From Leptospira venezuelensis (lineage in GTDB: Bacteria > Spirochaetota > Leptospiria > Leptospirales > Leptospiraceae), in NCBI RefSeq assembly GCF_002150035.1, contig NZ_NETS01000010.1, positions 992,001-1,056,000 of the forward strand: DNA of 64,000 bases, given 5' to 3'. Position numbers and translations under genes: made by a program. Positions 30,716-40,677 of this stretch are shown here, piece by piece (position 1 is the stretch's first letter; each line of letters starts with the position of its first letter). The notes under the pieces were generated by a model. The model was not told where the DNA came from and did not search any database. It saw only the letters and a program-made list of their open reading frames with translations.

Positions 30716-31561
30716 TTGTTCTCCTCCAATCATCCGCGGAGATTTTTTAGAATAGCTGCGGCTCTTATTCTTTTTCTACCATTCCTATCCCTTCTATCCT
30801 TCGATACCGAAAGAGAATTACCTGCTCACGCAGTTCCTGCTGAGCTTGAAGGTGTGGGTCTAGAAGAAAAATTAGGAAATTATATAGATAAGAATTTATC
30901 TTTCGTAGATGAGCAAGGCAAACAAGTGCGCATCGGCGACTATCTGAAAGAAGGAAAGCCGCTTCTTCTTACCTTAGTGTATTATAGATGTCCTACACTC
31001 TGCAGTCTCTACCTGAATGAGATCTCAACCGCACTTAAAGAATTGAATTTAGAAGTAGGAAAAGAATTCAATTATGTTGCAGTAAGCTTTGATCCAAAAG
31101 AAAAACCGGATCTAGCAAAAGCGAAAAAAGAAGTATATGTGAAAGATTATGGAAGAGGGGACGGTTCTGGCTGGAGTTTTTTAACCGGAAATGATCCTGA
31201 AATAAAGGCTTTATCTTCCAGTTTAGGTTTTAGCTACAAATGGAATCCTTATAATGATCAATGGGTGCATGTTTCCGTTGCCTATGTGATTACCCCTGAA
31301 GGGCAAATTTCCAGATATTTAAAAGGGATCCCAATGGAAGAAAGGACTCTGAGATTATCTCTCGTAGAGGCCGGAAACGGTAAAATCGGCGATTTGACTG
31401 ACAGTGTTGCCCTTTTTTGCTTCCAATTTGATCCATCCAAAAATAGGTATACATTATACGCGTTCAATATCATGCGAATCGGCGGTTTTCTCACTGTCGT
31501 TATCCTTGCAGCGTTCTTATTCCGCTTTTGGAAGAAACAAAACTCGTCTAGTACAATATAA
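30716..31561 (+). CDS. SCO1/SenC copper chaperone for cytochrome c oxidase
   Basis: SCO proteins deliver copper to the CuA centre of oxidase subunit II. The 281-aa protein has an N-terminal hydrophobic signal/anchor (about 10-28), the copper motif C92-P-T-L-C96 in YYRCPTLCSLY, and the third ligand H185 in QWVHVSVAYV. A C-terminal membrane segment (about 252-272) is less common and gives it a second anchor. Start is TTG at 30716, since no ATG precedes the signal segment. It sits 22 bp after the 52-aa gene and 25 bp before coxB, which holds the target copper site. Confidence 0.92.
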   Translation: MFSSNHPRRFFRIAAALILFLPFLSLLSFDTERELPAHAVPAELEGVGLEEKLGNYIDKNLSFVDEQGKQVRIGDYLKEGKPLLLTLVYYRCPTLCSLYLNEISTALKELNLEVGKEFNYVAVSFDPKEKPDLAKAKKEVYVKDYGRGDGSGWSFLTGNDPEIKALSSSLGFSYKWNPYNDQWVHVSVAYVITPEGQISRYLKGIPMEERTLRLSLVEAGNGKIGDLTDSVALFCFQFDPSKNRYTLYAFNIMRIGGFLTVVILAAFLFRFWKKQNSSSTI

Positions 31562-31586
31562 ATAAGGAAGGAGTGATTTCGATCCG

Positions 31587-32612
31587 ATGAACTGGTTCTC
31601 TTTTATTACGGCGACAAGCTTCATGCCGGTTCCAGCGACTAAAGAATCGGGAGATGTAGACAGCCTCTATATCTTCCTTCTTGTTTCGGGCCTTATCTCT
31701 TTTATCATTCTCATTGGGGGAATGGTAATATTCATTTTCAAGTATAGAAGAAAAACTGAAGACCAGAAAAGTGCGTACATCACGCACAATACTCTTGCTG
31801 AGTTTCTTTGGTCCTTCATACCTTTCGTGATCATGATGATCATCTTCGCTTGGGGATGGAGTGTATTTCATGATCTTCGCAGAGTCGGAGAGAAAGGAGA
31901 TGTTGAGGTTCACGTAACTGCTCGTCAATGGGCTTGGACTTTCAAATACGCGAATGATATCGAGATTAATAGCCCTACTGATAAAAAGTTAGTAGCTGAT
32001 GATCCGGACTCTACACTTCTCAAACCTGAGATCGTTGTAGTTCCTGTAGGTAAAACAATTCGTTTCATTCTTACTTCTGACGACGTTCTACATAGCTTCT
32101 ATGTTCCTGCGTTCAGGAACAAAATGGATGCGGTTCCCGGCCGAAGAACAACTTTCACTTTCACTCCGATCGAGAAAGGAGACTTCACAGTATTCTGTAC
32201 TGAGTATTGCGGAACTAAACACTCCAATATGATGGCTACGATCCGCGTGGTAGATGGTGAACAATTCGCTGCTTGGCAGGCTGAAAAGCTGGCTGGAATG
32301 GCGGGCGCTAATAACAAAGGACCTGCAGAAAGAGGAGAAGCTCTTTTCAAAGGAAGCCTTGGATGTAGCGGATGTCACTCCATCGACGGATCCAGGATTG
32401 TTGGACCTTCTTTCAAAGGTCTTTATGGTAATAAGAGAGACTTCGCAGACGGATCTTCTGTAGTTGCGGACGATGCTTATATCAAACAATCCATCCTTGT
32501 TCCAACAGCTAAGATTGTAGCTGGTTTCCCTCCTGCGATGTCTTCTTTTCAAGGAAGAATCAAAGAAGACGAGATCAAGGACATCATCGAATTCATTAAG
32601 ACGCTTAAATAG
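31587..32612 (+). CDS. coxB: cytochrome c oxidase subunit II with fused cytochrome c domain (caa3 type)
   Basis: The 341-aa protein has two membrane helices (about 28-52 and 74-95), then the cupredoxin domain with all CuA ligands: H169, C204, E206, C208, H212 and M215. A C-terminal cytochrome c domain carries the haem site C260-S-G-C263-H264 and a distal Met near PPAMSSF. This makes it a caa3-type oxidase that can accept electrons through its own haem. coxA follows after 11 bp. It is probably co-transcribed with the SCO1 gene, its copper donor. Confidence 0.97.
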   Translation: MNWFSFITATSFMPVPATKESGDVDSLYIFLLVSGLISFIILIGGMVIFIFKYRRKTEDQKSAYITHNTLAEFLWSFIPFVIMMIIFAWGWSVFHDLRRVGEKGDVEVHVTARQWAWTFKYANDIEINSPTDKKLVADDPDSTLLKPEIVVVPVGKTIRFILTSDDVLHSFYVPAFRNKMDAVPGRRTTFTFTPIEKGDFTVFCTEYCGTKHSNMMATIRVVDGEQFAAWQAEKLAGMAGANNKGPAERGEALFKGSLGCSGCHSIDGSRIVGPSFKGLYGNKRDFADGSSVVADDAYIKQSILVPTAKIVAGFPPAMSSFQGRIKEDEIKDIIEFIKTLK

Positions 32613-32623
32613 GATTACGGACA

Positions 32624-34207
32624 ATGGCCCACGAGCAACATAATTACCTGAATCACCAAAAGGGGATTTGGTCCTGGCTTACGACCTTAGATCATAAGCG
32701 TATCGGGATCATGTACTTTGTCGCGATCATGAGCTTCTTCTTTTTAGGAGGAGTTTTCGCTCTATTAGTTCGCGCAGAATTATTCACACCTGGAAAAACA
32801 CTTTTTTCTGCAGACGTTTATAACAGAATGATGACCTACCATGGAGCCATAATGGTGTTCATGGTAATCGTTCCTGGTATTCCTGCAATTTTCGGAAACT
32901 TCGTTCTTCCGATCATGATTGGAGCAAAAGACGTTGCTTTCCCAAGATTGAACTTAATGAGCTGGTACATGCTGATGATCGGTGCCGCGATCACAGGTTC
33001 CACTCTATTCTTGGAAAACGTAGATACCGGTTGGACTTTCTACACTCCATATTCTTCTATCAAGACCGGATTGGGTGTAATTCCGATGGTTCTTGGAGTA
33101 TTCATCATTGGATTCTCCTCCATTTTAACTGGTCTGAATTTCATCGTTACTACTCACAAGCTGAGAGCGCCTGGAATGACCATGAACAGAATTCCTCTGA
33201 TGGTTTGGGCACTTTACTCAACTGCGATCCTGCAAGTATTGGCAACTCCAGTTCTTGCGATTACTCTGCTTCTACTTATTGCAGAGAAAACTCTCGGAGT
33301 GGGGATTTTCGATCCTCAATTGGGAGGAGATCCGGTTCTGTTCCAACACTTCTTCTGGTTCTATTCTCACCCTGCGGTTTATATCATGATCCTTCCTGCG
33401 ATGGGAGTGATTTCCGAGTTAGTCGCTACTTACTCTCGTAAAGTGATCTTCGGGTATACTGCAATCGCTTACTCTTCCTTAGCGATCGCTGGGGTTTCCT
33501 TCTTAGTATGGGGACACCACATGTTCGTTTCCGGACAATCTGAGTTTGCTGGAGTTCTTTTCTCCTTCATCACAATGCTTGTAGGGGTTCCTACAGCGAT
33601 CAAATTGTTCAACTGGATCTCGACTATGTATAAAGGAAGTATCCGTCTGGATGCTCCAATGTTGTATGCGATCGGTTTCATGTTCTTATTCACCATCGGT
33701 GGATTGACTGGAGTGTATCTGGCATCTACTGGTATGGACGTTCACTTCCACGATACTTACTTCGTGGTGGCTCACTTCCATTACGTAATGGTTGGTGGAA
33801 CTCTAATGGCTCTTATGGGCGCTTTAATCTACTGGTTCCCTAAAGTTACCGGAAAAATCTATAGCGACCTACTCGGAAGAATTTCTTGGGTCTTTATCTT
33901 CACAGGCTTTAACGTTACCTTCTTCCCTCAATTCATTTTGGGAAATATGGGAATGCCTCGTAGATATTATGACTATCTTCCTACATTCACCGAGTTAAAC
34001 CAAATGTCTACTTTCGGATCTTGGTTGATCGGAACAGGATTTTTGGTCGGACTCTTTGGAGTGATCCATGCACTCTTAAAAGGAAAAGAAGCAGGAAACA
34101 ATCCTTTCGGAGGAAAAACTCTGGAATGGACTACTGCTTCTCCTCCACCTCATGAAAATTTTGAATCTACCCCAGTAATAACCGGAGGGCCTTATGAGTA
34201 CCGCTAA
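32624..34207 (+). CDS. coxA: cytochrome c oxidase subunit I
   Basis: CoxA is the haem-copper catalytic subunit that reduces O2 and pumps protons. The 527-aa protein has twelve membrane helices and the ligands in [10 protein letters not shown] (haem a), [14 protein letters not shown] (CuB and cross-linked Tyr block), WGHHMF (CuB pair) and HFHYVMVGG (haem a/a3). The YSHPxVYIMILP form with the tyrosine marks a type A oxidase. It overlaps coxC by 14 bp. Haem A for it is made by ctaA/ctaB, transcribed divergently 2.4 kb away. Confidence 0.98.
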   Translation: MAHEQHNYLNHQKGIWSWLTTLDHKRIGIMYFVAIMSFFFLGGVFALLVRAELFTPGKTLFSADVYNRMMTYHGAIMVFMVIVPGIPAIFGNFVLPIMIGAKDVAFPRLNLMSWYMLMIGAAITGSTLFLENVDTGWTFYTPYSSIKTGLGVIPMVLGVFIIGFSSILTGLNFIVTTHKLRAPGMTMNRIPLMVWALYSTAILQVLATPVLAITLLLLIAEKTLGVGIFDPQLGGDPVLFQHFFWFYSHPAVYIMILPAMGVISELVATYSRKVIFGYTAIAYSSLAIAGVSFLVWGHHMFVSGQSEFAGVLFSFITMLVGVPTAIKLFNWISTMYKGSIRLDAPMLYAIGFMFLFTIGGLTGVYLASTGMDVHFHDTYFVVAHFHYVMVGGTLMALMGALIYWFPKVTGKIYSDLLGRISWVFIFTGFNVTFFPQFILGNMGMPRRYYDYLPTFTELNQMSTFGSWLIGTGFLVGLFGVIHALLKGKEAGNNPFGGKTLEWTTASPPPHENFESTPVITGGPYEYR

Positions 34208-34973
34208 TCACTCGGGTGGTTTTCATCACGCGCATCATTTTAATAGCGCAGAACATCAGTACGAATCTTCTAAACAAGGGATCTGGTTATTCCTTGTTAC
34301 AGAAATCCTAATGTTCGGTGGACTATTCGTAGGATATTCCATCTATCATTCTCTTTATCCTCAAGTTTTCCATGCGGGAAGTAAGCAGCTTTCCGTTGTC
34401 TTGGGTGCATTGAACACAGTAGTTCTTCTATTCAGTTCTTTCACTATGGCACTTGGAATTAACTACGTGCAAAGAGGTTTGAAAAATAAAGCGATCATCG
34501 CTCTTGCAGTAACTATTGCTTGTGCTGCGATCTTCATGGTCGTTAAGTTTTTCGAATATACTCATAAGTTCCATGTGGGTACGGTTCCTGGAAAATACGC
34601 TTACACTGAAGAGTTAAGCGCTTCCGGTGAGAAGGTAACTAAAGTTGGTGCTCTACTTGCAGAAGCTAATAAACTTAGCGTTGTAGAAAGAGAACACAAG
34701 CTTCATCTGGACGAGACTGAGTACGAACACCTGACTCTTTTGGAAAAAACCAAAAACTGGCCTTTGTTCTTCGGATTTTATTTTGTAATGTCCGGTATTC
34801 ACGGTTTGCACGTTCTTGCAGGCGCATTCCTGATCTTCTGGGTGCTTTTGAAAGTTATCAAAAACCAAGTTGGTCCTGAATATTACACTCCTGTGGAAGG
34901 TGTGGGTCTATTCTGGCACGTGGTAGACTTGATCTGGATTTACCTCTTCCCTCTTCTTTATTTGGTGGGATAA
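34194..34973 (+). CDS. coxC: cytochrome c oxidase subunit III
   Basis: The 259-aa protein has about five membrane helices, the [16 protein letters not shown] entry typical of subunit III, and the [10 protein letters not shown] and [18 protein letters not shown] blocks at the C-terminus. A soluble insert of about 60 residues (125-185, rich in Lys/Glu) between membrane segments is longer than in most subunits III. The gene closes the operon; a strong terminator lies at 35011-35040. The ATG overlaps the coxA end by 14 bp. Confidence 0.96.
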   Translation: MSTANHSGGFHHAHHFNSAEHQYESSKQGIWLFLVTEILMFGGLFVGYSIYHSLYPQVFHAGSKQLSVVLGALNTVVLLFSSFTMALGINYVQRGLKNKAIIALAVTIACAAIFMVVKFFEYTHKFHVGTVPGKYAYTEELSASGEKVTKVGALLAEANKLSVVEREHKLHLDETEYEHLTLLEKTKNWPLFFGFYFVMSGIHGLHVLAGAFLIFWVLLKVIKNQVGPEYYTPVEGVGLFWHVVDLIWIYLFPLLYLVG

Positions 34974-35010
34974 GTTAAGTCACAAGCAAACAACCGAAAG
35001 GTTTGTTGCA

Positions 35011-35040
35011 AAAAGCCGGGGAAATCTCTCCGGCTTTTTT
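35011..35040 (+). terminator. intrinsic terminator of the cox operon
   Basis: Arms AAAAGCCGG (35011-35019) and CCGGCTTTT (35030-35038) followed by T. A second small hairpin with a GAAA loop precedes it (about 34986-35008). Confidence 0.85.
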
Positions 35041-35132
35041 ATTTTTCGCTCCAAAGCTGCGCATAAAAAAACTGCGAAGAAACGGCGAATCCTGCCGATA
35101 TTTGAAAAGAGACAGGTTTTCCCGGACGCAAT

Positions 35133-35789
35133 ATGCAAAATATAGATTATTCCAGAAGACTGAGACAATCCGGAACCAGAGGTCCGGCCCCACGTCAGGG
35201 AGAGTCTTTTCCAACCGTGCAAACAATCCAGCATGTGAGGGGAGGAAATTCTCCAATCCGTTCTTTCCCAAGCTCCAGATCTATTTTTTTGGTTTTGGTG
35301 GGAGCAATTTCTCTTTTTACGGGCGGGGTAGTAGTCGGTCTTAGATTGGATCAGAAGGAGCAGGCATTTGCTCAAAACGAAACTCAGTCTTTTTACAATG
35401 CGGGAAAGAATGTAAGAACGGAACAGTCCGTAGAAGAAAGAGAAAATTCTTCTTCTGAAACTGTACGCTCTAATGTGAGCGAGAATTCTACTGAAACTTC
35501 TTCTTCCAACTCAAATAAGAACCCAGGACTCAAATTTCCGGCTAGATCAGATAAGGAAAATTATTTCCTATCTATCCCAACTGAAGATTCGGTTGAAGCG
35601 ATGGAAATTGGAAAAAAATTGCTTAGAGCAAAACCTGAGTTCCAAGGAAGATTTTTCAGATCCAAAGATGGAGAATTATTCCTCGGATATTTTTACGGAA
35701 AAGAAGAAGCTACCAAGGCTCTGGAATCCATTCGTCCTCTGAACGATCCCATTTTTCACAAAACTTCTATTCACAAACTTCAATTTTGA
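35133..35789 (+). CDS. single-pass membrane protein with a SPOR-like C-terminal region
   Basis: The 218-aa protein has a basic, Pro/Ser-rich cytosolic part (1-48), one membrane helix (about 49-70) and a Ser/Asn/Glu-rich stalk. The C-terminal domain (about 140-218) has the strand/helix rhythm of SPOR domains (NYFLSIPTEDSVEAMEIGKKL...FLGYFYGKEEATKALESI). SPOR domains bind denuded peptidoglycan at division sites, so an FtsN-like envelope role is possible. The SPOR call is from the pattern only. It lies alone between the cox terminator and the carD promoter. Confidence 0.6.
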   Translation: MQNIDYSRRLRQSGTRGPAPRQGESFPTVQTIQHVRGGNSPIRSFPSSRSIFLVLVGAISLFTGGVVVGLRLDQKEQAFAQNETQSFYNAGKNVRTEQSVEERENSSSETVRSNVSENSTETSSSNSNKNPGLKFPARSDKENYFLSIPTEDSVEAMEIGKKLLRAKPEFQGRFFRSKDGELFLGYFYGKEEATKALESIRPLNDPIFHKTSIHKLQF

Positions 35790-35838
35790 TCTGAATTTTC
35801 GAACTAAGTTCAGATCTTAGCTTAAACTCATTTTTTCC

Positions 35839-35866
35839 TTGACTTTGCCTCAAAATTTGCTATATT
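35839..35866 (+). promoter_or_regulatory. sigma70-type promoter for carD
   Basis: TTGACT (35839-35844), 16-bp spacer, TATATT (35861-35866). The expected start near 35873 leaves a leader of about 30 nt before the TTG at 35902. Confidence 0.65.
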
Positions 35867-35901
35867 TCTGGGCAGAGTTTTAACGGAAGTCTTAATACTA
35901 A

Positions 35902-36465
35902 TTGGCTGGCAAAAAGAAACAATCTGGCTACGATCATGGCGTAGGTGACTACGTCGTATATCCGATCCACGGGGTAGGTGAAATCACCGAAATCTCTAAA
36001 AAGGTTATCCTGGGAAAGAAAAAAGAGTGCTACGTAATGGAAATCCAGGGTAGCAAGATGAAGGTGATGATCCCGGTCGATAAAGCAAAACAGGTCGGAA
36101 TTCGACCGATTATCGACAAGAAGGATATCAAAAAAGTTATCAATCTACTCAAGAAAGACGAGGTCGATACTGAAGAGGACTGGAAGATCAGGTACCAAAA
36201 CAACCTGAACAAAATAAAGTCCGGATCGATTTTCGAAGTGGCGGATGTGTGCAGGAATTTATTCCGAAGGGCAAACGGTAAAGAACTGTCTATCATGGAA
36301 CGTAAATTGTACGAAAGTGCGTATAATTTAGTGAAGATGGAAGTCGCCCTAAGCAAAGGGGTTTCCCAAGAAGAAGCTGGGAACCTAGTGTCAGATGTTT
36401 TAGCTAGTACATTCGCTCCGGGAGACAGAGTTCCCGTAGCAGCAGTCGACATAGACGAAGAATAG
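35902..36465 (+). CDS. CarD/CdnL-type RNA polymerase-binding regulator
   Basis: CarD-family proteins bind the RNA polymerase beta subunit and stabilise open complexes. The 187-aa protein has the N-terminal Tudor-like RNA polymerase-interaction domain, recognised by [15 protein letters not shown], and a helical C-terminal domain (about 75-170) with [20 protein letters not shown]. Length is within the family range. Start is the TTG at 35902, placed just after the promoter and next to the conserved N-terminus; GGAAG lies 12 bases upstream. It is followed by the PIN/TRAM gene after 41 bp. Confidence 0.9.
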   Translation: MAGKKKQSGYDHGVGDYVVYPIHGVGEITEISKKVILGKKKECYVMEIQGSKMKVMIPVDKAKQVGIRPIIDKKDIKKVINLLKKDEVDTEEDWKIRYQNNLNKIKSGSIFEVADVCRNLFRRANGKELSIMERKLYESAYNLVKMEVALSKGVSQEEAGNLVSDVLASTFAPGDRVPVAAVDIDEE

Positions 36466-36506
36466 TTTCCGATAAAACTCGAATCTTATTTAAAAGGATT
36501 TGAGTT

Positions 36507-37766
36507 ATGGCGTATTTTTATAAAGGTCTAACGGCCGTCCTACTCTCCTTAGTGTCGTTCTTTGTAACGCAAAAACAAACTCAAGAGTTTGTATTCTCAG
36601 GCTCCAGTGCTGGGCTTGTACTCGTAATTTCTCTCGTACTTTTGTTCGGTGAAACTAAACTATTTCCAAAACTTCGCGGTGACGTTATTTTTTGTGTAGG
36701 TGTGGGTGCATTATTAGGATTTGCCCTAGCTTGGTTTATTGGAACTATCATTCGTTTCGAGGAATTGAATCTTGCATTGTACCTGATCCTAGGTCTTTTC
36801 GGAGCTAGAGCAGGTAAGTCATTCGCAAAAGAACCTGGCCTTGCTGTATTCGGTGGAGGCGGTGGTGGATCTACTTCTCTAGTGGATGCATTTGGTGTTG
36901 CTTCTATCGGTAAAGACGAAGTCAGAGATAAAATTCTGGATACTTCTGTTGTTATCGACGGAAGAATATTAGATATTGCTGATACACATTTTATCGATGG
37001 TCCTCTCATTCTACCTAATTTCGTATTAAGAGAGATCCAGCTAATCAGCGACTCTTCTGATCCTATCAAAAGAGCAAGAGGACGTCGTGGTTTGGAGATG
37101 TTGAACAAACTCCAAAGAAAAGGTTCCATCGAAGTTAAGATCACTTACAAAGATTATTCTGATACTAGAGAAGTGGATGCTAAGTTGATCAAACTTGCTA
37201 GAGACACCGGTGGAAAGATCGTAACTAACGACTTCAACTTGAACAAAGTAGCAGAACTCCAAGGAGTAAAAGTTCTTAACCTGAACACCTTGGCTAACGC
37301 ATTAAAACCAGTCGTTCTTCCTGGAGAAGAGTTGGCTATCCAAGTCATCAAAGAAGGAAAGGACGAAAACCAAGGTATCGGCTATTTAGAAGACGGAACC
37401 ATGGTAGTGATAGAGAACGGCGGACATCTAGTCGGTAAAGAAGTGAAAGTTACTGTTACTTCTATCATCCAAACTGCAGCCGGAAAAATGATATTCACCA
37501 AAGCTAACGGAAACAGCGGCTTTGACAAAAGTGAACGCGCCCCTGAAAAAGAAAACAGAGGTGGTAAGGGCGGAGAACGCGGAGAAGATCGTGGAAATAG
37601 ATACGATCGTGGTGACCGAGGAAACGAGGAAAGAGGTAACCGTAAAGATTACCAAAACAAAAACCAGAACCGTGGCAATTACCAAGACAGAGGCGATAAA
37701 AGCGAGGGTCGTGGAGATGATTTCGGAAATCGTAAAGACTTCCAAGATCAGCAACAACAGCAATAA
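36507..37766 (+). CDS. YacL-like membrane PIN/TRAM protein with an Arg/Gly-rich tail
   Basis: The 419-aa protein has about four membrane segments (1-100), a PIN ribonuclease-like domain (about 143-265) with the acidic residues D145, E176, D224 and D242 in place, and a TRAM RNA-binding domain (about 270-335, [31 protein letters not shown]). The first 335 residues match the YacL family. Residues 349-419 form a low-complexity tail rich in Arg, Gly, Asp and Asn ending in poly-Gln, unlike YacL. Such tails often bind RNA or drive condensation. Substrate is unknown. Confidence 0.87.
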   Translation: MAYFYKGLTAVLLSLVSFFVTQKQTQEFVFSGSSAGLVLVISLVLLFGETKLFPKLRGDVIFCVGVGALLGFALAWFIGTIIRFEELNLALYLILGLFGARAGKSFAKEPGLAVFGGGGGGSTSLVDAFGVASIGKDEVRDKILDTSVVIDGRILDIADTHFIDGPLILPNFVLREIQLISDSSDPIKRARGRRGLEMLNKLQRKGSIEVKITYKDYSDTREVDAKLIKLARDTGGKIVTNDFNLNKVAELQGVKVLNLNTLANALKPVVLPGEELAIQVIKEGKDENQGIGYLEDGTMVVIENGGHLVGKEVKVTVTSIIQTAAGKMIFTKANGNSGFDKSERAPEKENRGGKGGERGEDRGNRYDRGDRGNEERGNRKDYQNKNQNRGNYQDRGDKSEGRGDDFGNRKDFQDQQQQQ

Positions 37767-37890
37767 CCAGTCGCTAAAGTGACAGAATACGGGTCGGATT
37801 AGGAATTGCCTTCAAATTCGACCCGGTTCCGAATTGACGGTATCTTCCCCCGAAAAAAAATTGAAATACGATCTCAATAAGGAGAGCCAA

Positions 37891-39486
37891 ATGCAGGCCC
37901 AAGCGCAAGTGAAGGGACTGAAGGAGCTCGGTATAGAGCCCTCCGAAGTCTTCCATAACCTTTCATACGACGAAATTTTCGAACACGAAAAGAATAACGG
38001 TGAAACCGTTCTTTCTTCTAACGGAACCATGATGGTGGATACCGGTATTTTCACCGGACGTTCTCCAAAAGATAAATACTTCGTAGATGAACCTTCTTCT
38101 AACAAGAATATCTGGTGGTCTCATATTAACTTTAAAGCTTCCGAAGCAGTATTCGAAGAGCTTTATCAAAAATGTGTAAACTATCTTAGCGGAAAAAAAC
38201 TCTACGTATTCGACGGATACGCAGGAGCAAACCCTGAGACCAGAATTGGTCTTCGTGTAGTTTCCGAAAAAGCATGGCAGCACCATTTTTGCACCAACAT
38301 GTTCCTTCGCCCTAGCAAGGAAGAGTTGGCTAACCTTCTTCCTGAATTCACTATCATCAACGCTTGCGGAGTGAAAAACGAAAAATACAAAGAGCATGGC
38401 CTGAACTCAGAAGTATTCGTGATCTTCAACCTTGCAAAAAAACTTTGTATCATCGGCGGAACCGAGTACGGCGGAGAAATGAAGAAGGGTATCTTCTCTG
38501 TAATGAACTATAAGTTACCATTACAAGGGATCGTTTCTATGCACTGTTCCGCGAATATCGGAAACAAGGATGGAGACACTGCTCTGTTCTTCGGACTTTC
38601 CGGAACTGGTAAGACTACTCTTTCCACTGACCCGAACCGTAAACTGATCGGAGACGATGAGCACGGTTGGGACGATAATGGAATTTTCAATATCGAAGGT
38701 GGTTGTTACGCGAAAGTGATCAACCTGGATCCTAAGACGGAGCCTGAAATTTTCGAAGCAATCAAAAGAGACGCTCTTTTAGAGAACGTAGTTTACGACG
38801 AAAAAACGAAAGTTGTAGATTATACTTCCGCTGCTAAAACCGAAAACACCAGAGTTTCCTACCCGATCTACCATATCAAAAACATCCAAGTTCCTTCTAA
38901 AGGTGGCCATCCTAAAGTGATCATCTTCTTGACTTACGATGCATTCGGAGTTCTTCCTCCTGTTTCTCGTCTGTCTATCGAACAAGCGATGTATCACTTC
39001 CTTTCTGGTTATACTGCGAAAGTTGCAGGGACTGAAAGAGGTGTTAAAGAGCCTACTGCAACCTTCTCCGCTTGTTTCGGAGCTGCGTTCATGACACTTC
39101 ACCCAACTGTTTATGCTAAGTTGTTGGGAGAAAAGATGCGTAAACATAATGTTCGCGCATATATGATGAACACAGGACTTGTTGGTGGAGCTTACGGAAC
39201 TGGTAAGAGGATGAACCTTCCTTCTACTCGTAAAATTATTGACGAGATTATGAATGGAAACATCGACAAAGCTCAGTTTGTAAAACACCCGATCTTCCAA
39301 GTAGAATATCCTAAAACCGTAGAAGGTGTGGATAGTTCTATACTGGATCCTCGTGAGGCTTGGGCTGATAAAGCTGCTTACGATGAGTCTTCTAAAAAGC
39401 TTGCCGGCATGTTTATTGAGAACTTCAAAAAATATGTAGAAGGTTCTAAAGACTTCGACTTCACAGCGTTTGGACCTCAAGTATAG
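37891..39486 (+). CDS. pckA: phosphoenolpyruvate carboxykinase (ATP)
   Basis: PckA converts oxaloacetate and ATP to PEP and CO2, the entry step of gluconeogenesis, which suits an organism living on fatty acids. The 531-aa enzyme has the kinase-1 loop [11 protein letters not shown], the metal/oxaloacetate block [11 protein letters not shown], and the N-terminal [13 protein letters not shown] block. The ATG at 37891 has an AAGGAG site 8 bases upstream, so it is preferred to an earlier TTG at 37834. A strong terminator follows. No catabolite-type operator was recognised. Confidence 0.97.
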   Translation: MQAQAQVKGLKELGIEPSEVFHNLSYDEIFEHEKNNGETVLSSNGTMMVDTGIFTGRSPKDKYFVDEPSSNKNIWWSHINFKASEAVFEELYQKCVNYLSGKKLYVFDGYAGANPETRIGLRVVSEKAWQHHFCTNMFLRPSKEELANLLPEFTIINACGVKNEKYKEHGLNSEVFVIFNLAKKLCIIGGTEYGGEMKKGIFSVMNYKLPLQGIVSMHCSANIGNKDGDTALFFGLSGTGKTTLSTDPNRKLIGDDEHGWDDNGIFNIEGGCYAKVINLDPKTEPEIFEAIKRDALLENVVYDEKTKVVDYTSAAKTENTRVSYPIYHIKNIQVPSKGGHPKVIIFLTYDAFGVLPPVSRLSIEQAMYHFLSGYTAKVAGTERGVKEPTATFSACFGAAFMTLHPTVYAKLLGEKMRKHNVRAYMMNTGLVGGAYGTGKRMNLPSTRKIIDEIMNGNIDKAQFVKHPIFQVEYPKTVEGVDSSILDPREAWADKAAYDESSKKLAGMFIENFKKYVEGSKDFDFTAFGPQV

Positions 39487-39516
39487 GCTAATCTCTAAAA
39501 AGTCGGATTGATTCCG

Positions 39517-39551
39517 AAGGAGTAAGTGGGATTTCCCCTTACTCCTTTTTT
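39517..39551 (+). terminator. intrinsic terminator of pckA
   Basis: GGAGTAAG (39519-39526) pairs with CTTACTCC (39538-39545), with an inner GGG/CCC pairing, then a T-run from 39546. Confidence 0.9.
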
Positions 39552-39631
39552 ATGCCTTCTTAGTGTCGGTAAGTTGTTGACAAGCCGTTGTGCGGCGCAT
39601 AATCATCATAGAATACATAGGGATCAAAAGT

Positions 39632-39898
39632 ATGGAAAAGGAAATCAAAGAAGCACTGAATTTCGCGATCGGAGCGGCAAAAACCCTGAGAGAACAAGCG
39701 GACAGTATTCTTTTAAAAGTGGAAAAAGAATTTAAAGAGCTCTCCGCAAAAGGTTCTCAAGACCAAAGCGAAGTTGCAAACAATCTTAGAAAGTATATCG
39801 AAGACGCATTACGTTCTGTGGAAGGTCTTGCCGGCCAAGTGAATTCTAAAGTAGAAGAAGCAAAAAAAGAATTCGGTAAGAAAAACTCTAACGATTGA
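39632..39898 (+). CDS. phasin-like small coiled-coil protein
   Basis: The 88-aa protein is almost all helix with heptad spacing (LNFAIGAAKTLREQADSILLKVEKEF...) and a charged C-terminus. This resembles phasin-related proteins associated with polyhydroxyalkanoate granules and similar short leptospiral proteins. The ATG at 39632 has an AGGG site 9-10 bases upstream; the in-frame extension to 39590 lacks one. No PHA synthase gene is in the window, so a granule role is only suggested. Confidence 0.65.
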   Translation: MEKEIKEALNFAIGAAKTLREQADSILLKVEKEFKELSAKGSQDQSEVANNLRKYIEDALRSVEGLAGQVNSKVEEAKKEFGKKNSND

Positions 39899-39957
39899 GA
39901 TATTACCTTTTATTTTTTATCCTTCCCCACTAATCCAAATCAATTTTCAAAACTAAC

Positions 39958-40674
39958 TTAAAGCCTGGGATCATTCGATTCCAGGCCCAACCATTTCTCC
40001 AATCTTTCTTTGAAAGAGATTGGAGGAGGACTTTCCATATCAAGTTCGAAAGAAGTATTCCATAAGGAAATATTTTGTTCGAATTTGATCTTCAGGATCT
40101 TAAGAATAGTTTCTCTCGAGTTAGTAAACCATTCAGAAGAAGGGATTCCTTTTTCAGTCAGATAACCTTCTATCAAATCTATACTTTTATAATCCGACGA
40201 AAGAGCAGAATAAGAAAAAGAATCATCCGCAAATTCGGAGAATACGTTCTCCCATTCATCCGCAAAATTTCTTTCTTTGTTCCTACAATCGTAGGCTTGG
40301 CAGATGGATGCCCCATAAAAGGAATAATTTTGGCTACGTGGATCTCCTGTATAAACAGGATGGATCATACATCCAATCCTAGTTCTGGCTTTGATCTCCG
40401 GCAAAGGTCCCGAAACTTCTTCCGTAAGCATTCCTAAAAAGGGACAGTTATATGTGAGTGGGTCTTTCTTAATGTAATTTTTTTCTGCTTCTTCTCGAAC
40501 CTTTCTGAATTCAGCCATCGTATATGGTTTGGAGAAGTCGACAGACTCTTTGAAAGTTTCAGTCCTATCTTTTAATAAAGTCCTGAATTGATCCGGTTTT
40601 AATTCTAGATTAAATAATCCGCAGCAGGCTCCGCAAGAAAACGGAACATCTGCAGAAGGTTGGCAAAGCCCCAC
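39958..40674 (-). CDS. cysteine-rich protein, YkgJ-like zinc/iron-chelating type
   Basis: The 238-aa protein has clustered cysteines: C4, C14, C17, C18 (CGACCGLF), then NCPFLG, GCMIHP, and ICQAYDC. The order C-x2-C-C...CPFL...GCxIHP is close to the YkgJ-family metal-binding pattern. No signal peptide or membrane segment. It begins 3 bp after the CHAT gene stop, so it is almost certainly translated from the same transcript as the CHAT, 252-aa and sigma genes. Its role in that unit is unknown; a metal sensor or a methylase-like assistant is possible. Confidence 0.65.
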   Translation of the reverse strand: MGLCQPSADVPFSCGACCGLFNLELKPDQFRTLLKDRTETFKESVDFSKPYTMAEFRKVREEAEKNYIKKDPLTYNCPFLGMLTEEVSGPLPEIKARTRIGCMIHPVYTGDPRSQNYSFYGASICQAYDCRNKERNFADEWENVFSEFADDSFSYSALSSDYKSIDLIEGYLTEKGIPSSEWFTNSRETILKILKIKFEQNISLWNTSFELDMESPPPISFKERLEKWLGLESNDPRL

Positions 40675-40677
40675 TTC

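Noticed and set aside
32088..32624. 178-aa minus-strand frame opposite coxB
   Set aside because: coxB is certain from its copper and haem ligands; this frame has no recognisable domain.
34975..35375. Several overlapping frames on both strands near the cox terminator
   Set aside because: They cross the terminator at 35011-35040 and the start of the SPOR-like gene, and have no ribosome sites.
37522..37782. 86-aa plus-strand frame at the end of the PIN/TRAM gene
   Set aside because: It is the RG-rich tail read in another frame (Thr/Lys/Val repeats).
38779..39480. 233-aa minus-strand frame inside pckA
   Set aside because: It lies fully within a strongly supported gene and its composition is that of a frame shadow.
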